The translations under genes and the position numbers were made by a program. Source: Sabethes cyaneus (taxonomy: Eukaryota > Arthropoda > Insecta > Diptera > Culicidae). Taken from it: 64,000 nt of DNA. The notes beneath the pieces are model-generated. The model did not search any database. It was given only the letters and a program-made list of their open reading frames with translations, and was not told the origin of the DNA. Within the stretch, counting starts at the first letter, position 1. Each line of letters starts with the position of its first letter. The stretch lies in assembly GCF_943734655.1 (NCBI RefSeq), contig NC_071355.1, positions 218,015,027 through 218,079,026 on the forward strand, given 5' to 3'. Shown here piece by piece: positions 21,241-32,703 of this stretch.

Positions 21241-21534
21241 CAGTGGTGACCCAACTGAAGGAAAGTAATAGAGGTCAGAAGATCTAGGAAAATAAATCAA
21301 CCTAGATAGAGGTTACTCTACAGGGGCTGCCCCCCGCTGTGGTCGGCGCTTCCGACGGCAGGTCGCCGGCAACACTCTCGGCCTGTGGCCGTCTCGCGCT
21401 GAATTCTCTAATGTTACTATTGATAGTTTTTGGTGGTCTTGTTATTGATTAATGTTTTATGAAAGAGTCTAAAATTTCTCGAGTTCGATTAGTTTTTGAG
21501 TTACGCAAAAACTTTTGTTTTACTGGTATGAGAG

Positions 21535-22500
21535 TCCTTATCCCCCTGCCACAAGGGTGAGGGGTCTCAAACCATCATTAAAAAATTCCTGCCTGCAAAG
21601 CCCCCCACATGCCAAATTTGGTTCCATTTGCTTGCTTAGTTCTCGAGTTATGGGGAAATTTGTATTTCTTTTGTATGGGAGCCCCCCTCCTAAAAACATA
21701 AGGGGTCCTAATTCATCATAGAAAAAAATCATGCCTCTAAAAACACCCACATGCCAAATACGATTCCATTTGATTAATTAGTTCTCGAGTTATAAGGAAA
21801 TTCATATTTCATTTGTATAATAGCTGCCACCCCCCCCCCCCCCCCCTTCTAAAGTAGGGAAAGATTTCAATTCACCATAGAAAAAATTCTTGTCTCTAAA
21901 ACACCCATATGTCAAATTTGGTTCCATTTGCTTGATTAGATCTCGAGTTTTGAGGAAATTTGTATTTCATTTGTATGGGAGCCCCCTCTCCTAAAAATTT
22001 GGGGGGTCCCATTTCATCATAGAAAAAAATCATGCCTCCAACAACACCCACATGCCAAATATGGTTCCATTTGATTATTTAGTTTTCGAGTTCGAGAGAA
22101 ATTTGTATTTCATTTGCATAGAAGCCCCCCTCTTAAAAAGGAGAGGGCTCATAATTTCCCTCCTAAAGAGGGGAGGGGTCACAATTCACCATAGAAAAAA
22201 AAATTGCCTGCTAAAACACCCACATGCTAAATTTGGTTCCATTTACTTGATTCGTTCTGGAGTTATGAGGAAATTTGTATTTCATATGTATGGGAGCCCC
22301 CCTCCTAAAGTGGGGAGGGGTCTTAAGTCATCATAGAATTGCCTCTTAAAACCCCCACATGCCAAATTTGATTCCATTTGCTCGATTAGTTCTCTAGTTA
22401 TGCAGAAATTTGTGTTTCATTTGTATGGCAGCCTCCCCTCTTAGTGGGGGAGGGGTCTCTAACCATCATAATTAGCTTCCCCGGCCCCAAAAACCCCTAC
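21535..22500. repeat. Tandem repeat, about 150-bp unit, six to seven copies
   Basis: Each unit reads roughly GGGGTC, ATTCATCATAGAAAAAA, CCCACATGCCAAATTTGG, TTCCATTTGCTTGATTAG, TTCTCGAGTTATGAGG, AAATTTGTATTTCATTTG, TATGGGAGCCCCCCT. Units begin near 21570, 21705, 21865, 22005, 22160, 22315 and 22453 (partial). A pure C run of about 18 lies near 21830-21847. Two further units are in the copy at 24.79-25.05 kb. Confidence 0.85.
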
Positions 22501-22594
22501 ATGAATATTTTCACGCCGATCGGTTCAGTAGTTTTCGATTCTATAAGGAGCATACGGACAGACAGACAGTAATCCATTTGACACATTTCGCTGT

Positions 22595-23890
22595 GACGTT
22601 CTACGTTTTGACTCTTCTTTGCACAGTATTTGTGTTTCAGCTGGGAAATCTATTGAGAAACCCCCAAATACTAAACAGATGTAGAAATTCGAACAATTGA
22701 ATTTCCGAAAATCGGCAGAAAATTTTCTCTATCATTTTTGTCTGAATGAAAAGAAAGAATTTATTTGGTTTGCACGATTAAAGTTTAAGCAAAAATGCTT
22801 AAAACGCATGTTTTTGGCTCGATTAAAGACTACGGTATACAGCTCTAAGAGTGACGTAGGACTGTATCAGTTCATTAGATCAAAGACTAATGTGAACTGC
22901 ATTTCAGGCATATGTATGTTTATAAGAATCTGTGAGTGCCATTAAGAGAAAAGGTGAAATATTCAGAATCAATTATTCATTGAATACAATACGCTATGGT
23001 CCAGAAAGCGATTTTAGACGGACGAAAATGATTGCGCCTAAACGAAATATTCTAGCTCAATGAAGTCTTCGGCAACGGGTCGTCCAATGTTCAGATGAAA
23101 CCGTAACAACAATTCAAGTAATAATTTTTTAAATAAGTTTGTTTTCCATTTCTTAGTTCCAAAACATCAAAGATAGATAGATAATTTCACATAACTTTTC
23201 TAAACATTGCAAATTTCTAACTCTTACATATTTTCAGCAGTGGACCTTTGTTTATGGACGACCCGTAAAATCATATTTCCTCTTGTAAGTCAATTATCTC
23301 AATAGGTAGCTCAATATAATGTTCTACAAAATTTTTTATACGTAAGAGAAGAATATTTTTGCAGGATACTATTTTGCTTTATCTTTATGAGTTAATAAGA
23401 TATAGCTGATTTCAGATTAAAAACATGCCAATTTTACTAAAGCATAACTCGTAAAGTTGCAAACTTGATGAAACTTTGGCGATTCAATATACACATATGC
23501 ACAAAGTTTTTAGCAAAAAATGGTGAAGGTGTTATTTTTTTAAAAAAAGATAAATTAAATCAAGGTTAAAAATGAACTTGCCTAATCTGAACGAGTTGTT
23601 TTTCATATTAGGGGGGGATTAGTATACGCGTAGCTTGACATGTTTCAATAATCTTAGTTTAACTCCCTTGTGGCATTTAAAAGGGTCATTGGTTATAAGT
23701 AACATTGAAGCCAAAGCACGTTCATCGTAAATATAACGTGTTATTCGAATGTCCTTCTCTTTTGAAATGAATGGCAACAGGCACGTAAACTAGCGGCGTC
23801 GATTCACTATATTTTGCTTCGAGAAGGTTTAACTAGTTTACTTTTACACCTTACCGCTTGTTACATAGCAGAAAATATGGCACATACTCA
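22595..23890. other. Unassigned AT-rich DNA
   Basis: No coding motif, tandem or terminal repeat recognised. Confidence 0.4.
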
Positions 23891-23894
23891 AAAA

Positions 23895-25075
23895 ATTTCT
23901 GTTTTATTTGTATGAAAGTCCTTAGGGGCCATCCATATACCACGTGGAGAGCTTAGAGGGAGGTGGAGGGTACGTGAATGTCCACGGTTGTCCACGGAAG
24001 GGGGGAGGGGGTATAGAAAATGTCCGCGTGGACTCAAGTACTCAAACATGTTGATTATCTAGCCTAAATGTTACAGTAATGCAATTTATTACTATATTAC
24101 AACTCTTTGCATCCTTTTGTAAATGACAAAGCTAACGAAAGTATACCAGTACCAGAAACAATCAATCTCACTCACAGATGCTGCACAGTATAAATATTTT
24201 CACGGAAAATCAAACCAACGAACTTTCATTATTCACGTGGCCCATTTATCATTTCAGTCGTTTGAAAACCTCTCAAATATAGAATAATAGTAATCATTTA
24301 AGTCACGATTGCACAGAATGTGCATTGTATTTTGCGTTACAATCCAATGCAACTCGCCACGAAAAATAAAATCCATAGGCAACGTATTTGTAACTTTACG
24401 AACCACAAGTTAAGCCAAGCTAAGATACTCTGGTTGGACAGGGGTTGAAGCAGACGAATCTTCAAGCGAAGATCAAGCTAGAACGGGCTTTCCTATAGTC
24501 CTTCATTTTTTTGCAGTGAACAAGATTAGCATGGAGAGTAGAACTAGAACTAGATAACATGCATAGTTTAGCTTGCTTTTACGTAACTTTTTTTCTATTT
24601 TTTTAATTACAGAATAACGCAAATTGAAAAACAGATGTGAGTGTAGAATTTCACATAAGAAAAAAGATGTCCACGTGGACAAACAAGGGAGGGGGGTGGG
24701 GGTTGAGTCGATGTCCACGCTTATCCATGGAGGGGGAGGGGGGTGTTGAAAATTGGCATGTTTGTGTCCACGTGGTATCTGAATGCCCCTTATCCTCCTA
24801 GTACAGGTGAGGTGAGGAGCCTCAAACCATCATAAAATAAATTAATGCCTCCAAAAACCCCCACATGCCAAATTTGGTTCCATTTTCTTGATTAGTTTTC
24901 GAGTTATGCGGAAATTTGTATTTCATTATTCATCAGAGAAAAAAAATCTTGCCTTCTGAAACCTCCACATGCCAAATTTGGATCCATTTGCTTGATTAGT
25001 TCCCAAGTTTCGAGCAAATTTGTGTTTCATTTGTATAAGAGCCCCCCTCTTACGCCATCCTTAAAATTGCTCTCT
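23895..25075 (+). repeat. Composite dispersed repeat, copy 2 (split by an insertion)
   Basis: The piece at 23897-23924 (AATTTCTGTTTTATTTGTAT, then GAAAGTCCTTA) and the piece from 24790 (TTATCCTCC, then ATGCCAAATTTGGTTCCATT) are contiguous in copy 1 near 21505-21550. Between them sits the 865-bp element at 23925-24789. About two of the ~150-bp tandem units remain before the family signal fades near 25075. Confidence 0.75.
23925..24789. mobile_element. Harbinger-like non-autonomous element, 865 bp
   Basis: Ends are GGGGCCATCCATATACCACG and, inverted on the right, GGGGCATTCAGATACCACGT, flanked by TTA (23922-23924 and 24790-24792). A 3-bp TTA duplication and G-rich ends fit PIF/Harbinger. The empty site is represented by the sibling repeat at 21.5 kb, which confirms the borders. 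Subterminal GTCCACGTGGAC-type motifs and G-rich runs recur on both sides. There is no transposase frame. Confidence 0.82.
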
Positions 25076-25079
25076 TACC

Positions 25080-25256
25080 TCCCCATAAAATTGCTGGTCA
25101 TTTTATCTATCCAACGACATATAAATTGTTCAGTTTCATACAGTAGTTCAGTAGTTATTAGCACTTGAAATCTTTCATTCAAACGTTACACTTCTATTTG
25201 CATTTTCACAAAGTGCTACCCAGTCCCAGTATAGTAAACAAAGACGTAGTCCTACG
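25080..25256 (-). repeat. Dispersed GACGTAG repeat, partial copy 3
   Basis: Read on the minus strand, it starts TTGACGTAGGACTACGTC and continues with a stretch like GTGCTAATAACTACTGAACT, corresponding to CGCTAATAGCTTAGTGGTTT in copies 1 and 2. It covers only the left part of the family and is diverged. Confidence 0.5.
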
Positions 25257-25284
25257 TCAAAAAATCTCTTTGTTTTTTTGACCT

Positions 25285-25360
25285 CCACCCCCCCCCCCCC
25301 CCCACTTTCAGTGGCCCAACACCGGAAGGACAAAAACTTTATGAAATATTTGTAATGGCC
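25285..25360 (+). repeat. Partial copy of the TAA-flanked element of 47.46 kb
   Basis: After a run of about 18 C, the sequence CACCGGAAGGACAAAAACTT, then TATTTGTAATGGCC|TAA repeats the inverted left end of the element at 47463-47921. The opposite end is not found nearby. Confidence 0.6.
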
Positions 25361-25433
25361 TAATTAGTGAAGTTAATTTTTAAATAGCTTTTATTTTTCG
25401 TGACGTAACGTAACGAAAAATCTGTTCAGTTAA

Positions 25434-26200
25434 GGGGAAACCGAAAGTGGCTCAAAGATGGCTGGGTAAATGGCTACCATTCGAAGCATGTATTGTTTTG
25501 CACCTTAAAAATGCATCTGTATTGGCAGAGTGCGCTTTCGCCACGTAATCAGTGCTTCCAGCGCTGTTATAATTTCCTAAAACTTGTAATTCAATTTATC
25601 GAACTGCTATGTATCAATAAACGCTCAGCAAAACATAATTGCTAATGGAAAATAAATTTAACTGATCATATCGATCATTACGTGTTCATAAAAGCGACCA
25701 ATGTATAATTTGGAATTAGTTAATAGATATTTGGTTGCGCACATATTTCGTTGAACTAGCGATTTCCGAAAAAGCAGCAACACAGTATCAAACTTTCGTC
25801 ACATCAATGAGCTTTTAAAGAGCTTTCAACTTTCGCCGCATCGATGAGCTTAGAGCGAAGTAAACGAACAAAACGCAAACGCAGGAATCAAAAACGCAAT
25901 CCGATGCAAGCGGATTAATTAAACATCCTAGTGATCCTACGCATTATTCAGTTGCTGCTGTTAATTTTGATTGAATCGGAATGCCTTGAAAAAGAAAACA
26001 AACCCTTTTTCGGGATGTTTGTAGTCAGTGCGGTTGGCTGCGGATCAGCTGTTTATGTTTGCAAGCTCCGCTATTTGACATATATTACCAATACTAATGC
26101 AATATTCAAATAAACGTTTAGGTTTTTAACAAACACATGAGATGTACAGTACAGTGTTTGTCGCACTAACACAATAACGTTAGCCACTTTCGGTTCCGCC
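25434..26200. mobile_element. TTAA-flanked non-autonomous element, 767 bp
   Basis: Left end GGGGAAACCGAAAGTGGCT; right end, inverted, GGCGGAACCGAAAGTGGCT, with TTAA at both sides (25430-25433 and 26201-26204). TTAA target duplication is typical of piggyBac-type elements, though the ends do not start CCC. The interior has a short direct repeat (CATCAATGAGCTT and CATCGATGAGCTT near 25803 and 25840). No transposase. Confidence 0.72.
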
Positions 26201-26297
26201 TTAATATTCGTTAATTATCGCTATTACTGCCTTCTGTACAAAAGGAATAATCCAAAAACGTGTTGCTAATTTGTTTTTCACTATTTTGCCTACGTAA

Positions 26298-26345
26298 TTG
26301 TGGGGTTGTTCACAAATTACGTCGCGCAGTGGGAGGGATTCTAAG
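26298..26345. repeat. Partial end of an ACAAATTACGT-type element
   Basis: GTTCACAAATTACGTCGCGC followed by a GGGAGGG run resembles the left end of the element at 54599-55098 (TACACAAATTACGTAACGC then GGGGAGGG). No partner end was found. Confidence 0.4.
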
Positions 26346-26667
26346 AAAGTGAGACATAAGTATTAGTATCGGAACCTTTAAACTTAGCATAATAGTTGCT
26401 TCAGAAAAGTTTCTTCATTTAAAAAAGGAAGTGATGTAAAAATATTCGGACATTAGGGTGTCCTCAAGCAGATACAAAAAATATTTTCTCTATTTTAAAT
26501 CAAAAATGATTGCTGTCTACAGAAAGTTTGAAGAAAAACTAATTTTAAGAAACTTTGTTTAATACTGATGATTTCTATTTCTTACATGAAAAAAGTAATA
26601 GAGCCAAACTCTTAGGGACACCCTTAAATTTTTTTCTCAAAATTTACTACTTTTAATCTTGTTTTTT

Positions 26668-27165
26668 TGACGTAGGACTACGTCTTATGGCAAGGTTTGG
26701 GATAGGGTGCCATTCCGAAAAATCGAAAAATGCTTGCGTCACGAAAAGTGATAGGTTTTGAGCGTTAATAGCTTAGTGGTTTCCCGATCGATTTTAAATA
26801 TTTCTGTATCAATCGATCGGAAAATCTTCAACGCACCAACCCCAATGTAGAAACCTATTGATTTCAAAGTACGGACTACTGAAAAATTGAAAAGAATGAA
26901 GCAATTTTTTGAGGCCATCAAAATACATAAATAGTGTTTGATGTTGAAGTAAGATTTGAGGCGCTTTTAACATACCTTTAAAACAATCGAATTTTCACAA
27001 CCTGCAGTTAGTCTCAACAAAACCTGCATGTAGTCTGATGTACATGAAGAATCGTAATATTACATGCGAGGATACATGCTACTATCACTACAAAGAGACT
27101 TACGTAGTCCTGCGTGACCTATGCGGTCGTGCCTTGTACACAACCTCCCTGATTTTTTTGAACTG
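26668..27165 (+). repeat. Dispersed GACGTAG repeat, copy 2
   Basis: Same start (TTGACGTAGGACTACGTC), same middle (TTTTGAGCGTTAATAGCTTA) and same end (ACAAAGAGACTTACGTAGTC, CTTGTACACAACCTCC) as copy 1 at 10.43-11.47 kb, but half the length, because the internal ~95-bp tandem units are missing. Confidence 0.75.
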
Positions 27166-27169
27166 CCGA

Positions 27170-30100
27170 TTTTTAATTCTTTAACGGTAAAAATTTCACA
27201 ATAGCAGCGGCACATGACCAGCCGTTAACGTTTATAACACAGTTTTTCCAATTCTCAAGTTTTTTACCACTGTGGAAAATGCTGTGATAACTTTCCTCAA
27301 CTAATATTTTTTTCAGAATTACTGAGAAAACGTGGCTACATTTTGATACAAAACTTATATCTTAAACTAGGTACAAGAGTTATGAATGTTTGAAATAATC
27401 CCTATTCGAGAAAAACGGAAAACTTACGTTGATAATTTCTGGGAAATTAGCGTACCTAGAATTTTTTGAAAAATATAATTTTTGCTTCTGGTGTACAATG
27501 GCAGTCATATAGAACTGATGGAAGCAACGACACTCGGAAATTTTTCTCCATAATAAACCGTAATGAATTAAATCAAGTAATCTTTATTTGCATGCATTTG
27601 TCAGCCGGAAACACGCCCATTGGAATAGCTAATGAGTTAGCGTCGTCGAGGAGATGCCGGTACCGTCGAGATTTTCCACCGGCAGCCTTAATCCTGATTT
27701 AAAGCGCATCGTTAAGCTCACGGATGACAATTTATGTTGCCCGTGATAGCAAAACCTTTGCGCTTGGCTTCCAGCAGACCATCTGCCAAGTTGTGTCGTC
27801 GATTTTGCATTTACGTTCCCCGGGTGAGTGAGGATAGCTAATCCGCTTTCGTTGCGGTGGATTCAGACAATAATTTCTGTGCACTGTGGCCAATTAGATT
27901 CTCAACTTACTTCTACGTCTACATTGGTCCAGTGGAGACACGCCCAATACACCCCACTAGTTAGTATCAAAAATTTATTTATTACGGGTACTAAACATCA
28001 CTGGAGGGGTTTCGGGAAAAGGGTTTTATCGTACCTATCAGCAATTTAATCGTTATGATAGCCACATTAAACGGAATTTACAACGCTTTTGGTTCCATTC
28101 CTCAGCTAGTCAGCTACCAAAGCAAACAAATGTATTTTCTCTCGAACCAGTAGTGGCCGAATCGCCGTATCACCGATACCGGAGGCGCATATCCGTTTTC
28201 CTTCCTTCCTAAGCTCACCCTCTATTAGGAAGCAGATGTTCCGCTCGTAAACGAGAAAAGAACTTTATCTTTTCCACCTTTTTCCGTACCGGATAATGAT
28301 CACTCTTCTGGACCTGAACCTGAAGCACCACGAGGAAAATCCGAGAATAACCTGTCCGTATTGTGCATTGTGTACGCGTTCAGAAAAACCAAACGAGGAT
28401 TTAGTGAGAGAAAACATTCCGTTTTTTGTTCTCTTCTTTGATTATTTTTTTTTCTCGCAAGTGTATGTTTTTTTCTCTTTCGCTTTCATCGAGAACAATT
28501 CATTACGAGGAATTTCCCGCTTCGCCAGAGGCTCGACCGGCACACGCTACGCGCGGGTATGATTTCCCTCCCGGACGACCTTGGGTATCGCGAACATCCA
28601 CCGAGTATTTTCATCTGCTATGCGTGCGTGTGTGACCGTATGTAATGTTAGTTATATCCACGTGGATGTTTTACCAGCCCAGTAAGAAGATGATGTTTTG
28701 CCGTTTTTCCACGACTCCGCACGTTGTTAGCATAGAAAAGTGCTACAAGGTCGAACGCTGAACGGTGCCAACGCCCATGCTGACTGGTGGCGTCGCGTCG
28801 TGACAATAAATGATGACGACGATGATGTCGGGTGCTACACCCGCCTCCGGCGCGTCCTCAGCATGTTTCCGTAACCCTTCAGCGAGACTTGCTGCGTTGT
28901 TTGCGTAGTTGCTCACTTTCGTCGGCTTCTTCGCAGTTTCGGTTTTTTACGCACGTCGGAAATCCACCCAATATTGAATTTGATACGTTGATTTTATGCA
29001 GAGATTTAGGGCAATATTTGAATGATTGTGTTTTTTCGTTTAAATATATTTTTAAGATTAAAATAAACATATTGAACCAAAATCAGGGACAAAATTAAAA
29101 TGCTGCCGAACTGCAATCTCCCCTACACAAATTTGTCATCCGTTAAACAGTTACTGTGCTTCAATCTGAAAATAGCACGAATCTTGGTTTTCCGTCGATG
29201 ACCTGGCGTTTCGCATTGTACGAATGCATCCTGTGGTTCGAACCCCAATGCTGCAGCAGAGCCGAGTGATGCGTGTAGAATTGCGCCAACGTTGAATGGA
29301 TGATTGATATCGGTCCGGTAGCATTTAGCTGCCAGCTACGAGCCAACGTGGATTCGATACAATGATTCGGAAAGGCAACGCCAATGCAACCGTTGCAATG
29401 CCGCAGCCTGCAATGCCATGCCATGCAATGCAATGGGATGCGGATTTTAGGCTGACTGATGTTTGTTGCTGCTGCCGCTGCCCAAATTGCTTGGTTTGTT
29501 TCAGAATTGTACATTTTAGATTGCGGAACGTTACTTTCGTTGACATAGAAATTTGCGATAAAATGACAGGAGAGAGAGAGCTTTTGCAATGTAAAGTCCT
29601 TTAACGATAAGGTGGTTTTTGAACAAAATTTTAAGCCCTTTGTTTAAATTGCGATGTCTTTGAATTTGTTTTACGATGAACAAATTAAACATATTGAGTA
29701 TAGGGAAACGGCATCTTTTTTGCCACCCAGGGTAATCTTAGGTCTTCTGTAGTTATTTATTTACAAAAAATAGCATAACATATTAAAACCTTTAACCTTT
29801 AACATTTAAACCTAATTATATACTTAACCAACAAAATACGCTTCCAAAACTGGTTATAGAATTATAAGCTTATATTATCAATATTTTCAGTTGGTGTTCT
29901 CAGTTTAAGATGATTCAATCTGCTTTACAGCTATTAATGAAAAGCAGGAATATATTTTATGATCACAGTAGAAAATTTAAGGACTTTTTCTATCCTTTAC
30001 TTACTAATTTCAACGATTGTAAGAAAATGACAACCAAATTATTGCTTATTTTTGGATTTAAAAAAAAACTCTAGCTGGCGAAAACTGGTGTCTATTTTAG

Positions 30101-30620
30101 GCGGGTGATCCAGTTTTCGGCATGTTTATTTGATTGGGAAAACTCTATCCTAACGTCACTGATCTTGTTCATAGCGGTTATTTTTCCCATTTTAACATCT
30201 CAGAAATCTAGTTTCAGAAAACCGAATTGTGTTTAACAGATATATTTTGGATAGAAGTCTTAAATGACGCGTGAAGGCTTATGAACAGGTATTATTTGTA
30301 TTTTGATCTATGCACAAAGTCGAAGACAACGTTGCGAAGAAACCGATATAGAGAGTAGATGTACAGAAGAATATCAGCATTTTCATTATTGTCGATATTA
30401 GAGTCGGGTCATTGAGATCAAAAACCACCTATCCTTGTGGCTATCAACTTTTCATGATATTGTGGTTGAGATTTGTTTTATAAAACACGGATTCTGAATT
30501 CAGTAACTGAAGACTGCACCTAGTCAAAAAAATGCAACTGAAAAAATGATCACGAAGAATTCATTTCAAGACAGGTATTTTTGAAACTCTTAGGGAATAA
30601 ATAAACATATTAGCTACGTT
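27170..30620. other. Unassigned non-coding DNA
   Basis: Contains a GC-richer patch at about 28500-28930 and a CAATGC-rich stretch at 29380-29440. Frames up to 142 codons (29161-29589, minus) carry no recognised motif. A frame at 27466-27702 has a weak GIANELASS similarity to retroelement RNase H, too short to call. No terminal repeats found. Confidence 0.4.
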
Positions 30621-30624
30621 TTTG

Positions 30625-30905
30625 CTATTTTATTTTTACTGGCTATTTATTTTTATTTCCACAGCCGTTAATGTCAGTCTCACTAAATAGAACAGATTTT
30701 GTACTTTCTCCAACATTTCGACTACATTTTATAAATCCTTGATAAAGACTACAAAATATATTCGAAATGTCGAAGGAACCAGACGGAAAAATTGACCTGG
30801 CCACGTCCCGAATTCTTGATAAAGACTGCAAAATATAGTCGAAACGTCGGAGAAAGTACAAAATCTCTTCTAACTAACAGCCGGTAAAAATAAAATAGTG
30901 AATTT
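30625..30905. repeat. Imperfect inverted repeat with two stem-GAAACGTCG motifs
   Basis: The left arm (TTTATTTTTA, then CAGATTTTGTACTTTCTCCA near 30694) and the right arm (GGAGAAAGTACAAAATCTCT near 30850, then TAAAAATAAAATAG) are inverted copies. Between them, TTGATAAAGACT...AGTCGAAACGTCG at 30820-30850 and a variant at 30741-30770 form a tandem pair. The hairpin plus GAAACGTC box resembles decayed hammerhead motifs of Penelope-like elements. Confidence 0.45.
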
Positions 30906-30959
30906 CACAGTCGACAAAACGTACCCAGTTATCATTTTGCAAAGTTGGTTTATTCAACT

Positions 30960-32650
30960 CCTAGGATAAAGGTCCGCAACTTGGACTTAACGCTACCCAT
31001 CAAATCCTGTGCAAGACTTGCGCCATCTTTTATCTACTCTTTTATCAATTCCAGATCGCGTGCCACACCAAGTAATTCGTAGCAAGTTTGTCGACCTTCT
31101 TCTTCTGCAACTTCTTCGGAACATCCAGGCGGGATTTACAGAGGAAACACTCCAGACCGGGAATCTGCTTGATGACCATTAACGCGTCTAGTAAAGGGTG
31201 TCCCACATGAAATTGCACCACGGAAGAAACGCTGTAGAAAATTATCTAATTGACCGATCCTTTTCAAACTTTCAGACAATAAAATATAACCCATTAGTAA
31301 GCTTTTGGCGCTTTTGTTTCATTCAACTTCAATATCATAACCGCATGCTCGCACCTTACGCGTAACTCCACTCAAAAAGTTTTGTACAACCTAGCTGCAG
31401 CTTCAGCTGTATGGAAATCCACTTTTTCTTCATGTCTTCCTCAGACTTGTCCTCCGTGGAATGCTTCCGTAGTACCTACTTCATAATAGGCCAGTATTTT
31501 TCGATGGGCCTTAGTTCCGATGCGTTGGTGGCGTTCATGTCCTTGGGTGCGAAAGTGACTCCGTTGGCTTCGTAGGTACCACTCCAATAAATCCTTTGAA
31601 TATTGGCACGAAGGTAGATTCGGCCAGAAGATCGTAGGGCCCTCGTGTTGCTTCTACAGAGAAGGCAGATGCTTCTGTAAACACTCCTTGAGGTAGATCT
31701 GCCCGTTTACAGTCCCGGTAGTCACGAACGGCGCACTCCGTTTGCCACATGATGTATTTCTTGGCCAAATCATGTATTTCTTGGCAAATTATGAAAGTTT
31801 CTACATCCTTACTTCCTCCGGAACATCAAACTTGTGCTGGGCGGTGAAGTACAGTAGCCCCGGAAGCGACCAAAAGTCCGCGTTGACGTAAGTCTTATCA
31901 TTCATGATGAGAGAAATGAGGATTTTCCAGGTGCTTGCGCAAAATAAATTCGCGACGTTGCTTTTCGGGTGACGACGTTTTTCTTAATTTTTGAAAAACA
32001 TACCGCGATAAAAATAGAGTGTAAACAATACACTCTAAACTGCTTCTACTCAAATTTTCAAGAGAAAATACCCAATGGGTAATTTTCTACAGCGTTTCTT
32101 CCGTGGTGCAATTTGATGTGCGACACCCTTTACGTCCAGTCGTTCATTACGATGCATTTCGGGTACACCAACCACTCGCGGTACAGCTTCCCGGTGCGGG
32201 ATTTGGCCACCGTGTTCTGTTTATCGGTTCGGTTAGGCGCCTTTCTTACCTTGAAGACATGAAGTCCGGCCCGCTGCATTGTCTGCTGGACGAACCGGAC
32301 GAAAGAAATTGCATTAATGGCCACGTCCCGATTCGAAAGGTTCAGATTGTGCTTGAAGTAACCCTCACTTTCCTTGCCTTCACGGGGTCGTTTGTCTTCG
32401 CTTTTTTCGTCTTTTCTTCCACTGCCAGCTCTCCGTTGGGTCGTCTGAGTCTCCTTGAACGATTTTACCACACGGAACACGGTCGAATGGTCGATTACCC
32501 ACTGTTTTGCGATCCACCTGTGAGACTGGCGTGGATTTTCCACAACCGCGCCCATTTTTTTTTGTCGAAGCACTTGTTGCTTAAAAACCATCTCGATAAT
32601 CATTTGACAGATTATGATAAAATTTTGTGCATGTAAACATTGCACTGTAA
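30960..32650 (-). pseudogene. Mariner (DD37E-like) transposase, split by another mariner
   Basis: On the minus strand, 32645-32133 encodes the N-terminal helix-turn-helix half: SHRWIAKQWVIDHSTVFRVV, then SGRKDEKSEDKRPREGKESE, then HVFKVRKAPNRTDKQNTVAKS and CIVMNDWT, where the ND corresponds to the first catalytic aspartate region. The gene is cut there by the 937-bp copy at 31194-32130 and resumes at 31190-31055 (KQIPGLECFLCKSRLDVPKK, then LATNYLVWHAIWN). A further deletion joins this to a C-terminal piece near 31015-30960 (AQDLMGSVKSKLRT). Stops and frameshifts are present. Own terminal repeats were not located. Inactive. Confidence 0.82.
31194..32130 (-). mobile_element. Mariner deletion derivative nested in the older mariner
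   Basis: Terminal inverted repeats of about 48 bp start AAGGGTGTCCCACATGAAAT (left) and AAGGGTGTCGCACATCAAAT (right, inverted); TA lies at both outer edges (31192-31193, 32131-32132). Minus-strand coding relics run from about 31900: MNDKTYVNADFWSLPGLLYF, then DVPEEV, then at 31535-31768 a C-terminal segment, and near 31500 SELRPIEKYW, the block around the last acidic catalytic residue. The N-terminal half is deleted and several stops occur. The well matched ends may still be recognised by a related transposase. Confidence 0.85.
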
Positions 32651-32703
32651 AAAACTTTTATCCAAAATTTAATCAATTTTTACCTATGAAATAAGAAGTT
32701 ATA

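Larger units (their letters stand above)
20870..22590 (+). repeat. Composite dispersed repeat, copy 1
   Basis: It begins near 20869 with CTAGCTGTCCCGACAAACTT, a sequence type that recurs as a repeat terminus in many insect genomes, and ends near 22565 with a GCCGATCGGTTCAGTAGTTT block followed by ACGGACAGACAGACAG. Inside, in order, are a 15-bp minisatellite (21087-21240), a GC-rich block (about 21320-21410) and a ~150-bp tandem (21535-22500). A second partial copy lies at 23.90-25.08 kb. No coding frame is evident and the transposon class is unclear. Confidence 0.55.

Noticed and set aside
27466..27702. Weak RNase H-like GIANELASS segment
   Set aside because: Only about nine residues resemble retroelement RNase H; the catalytic residues are not seen around it.
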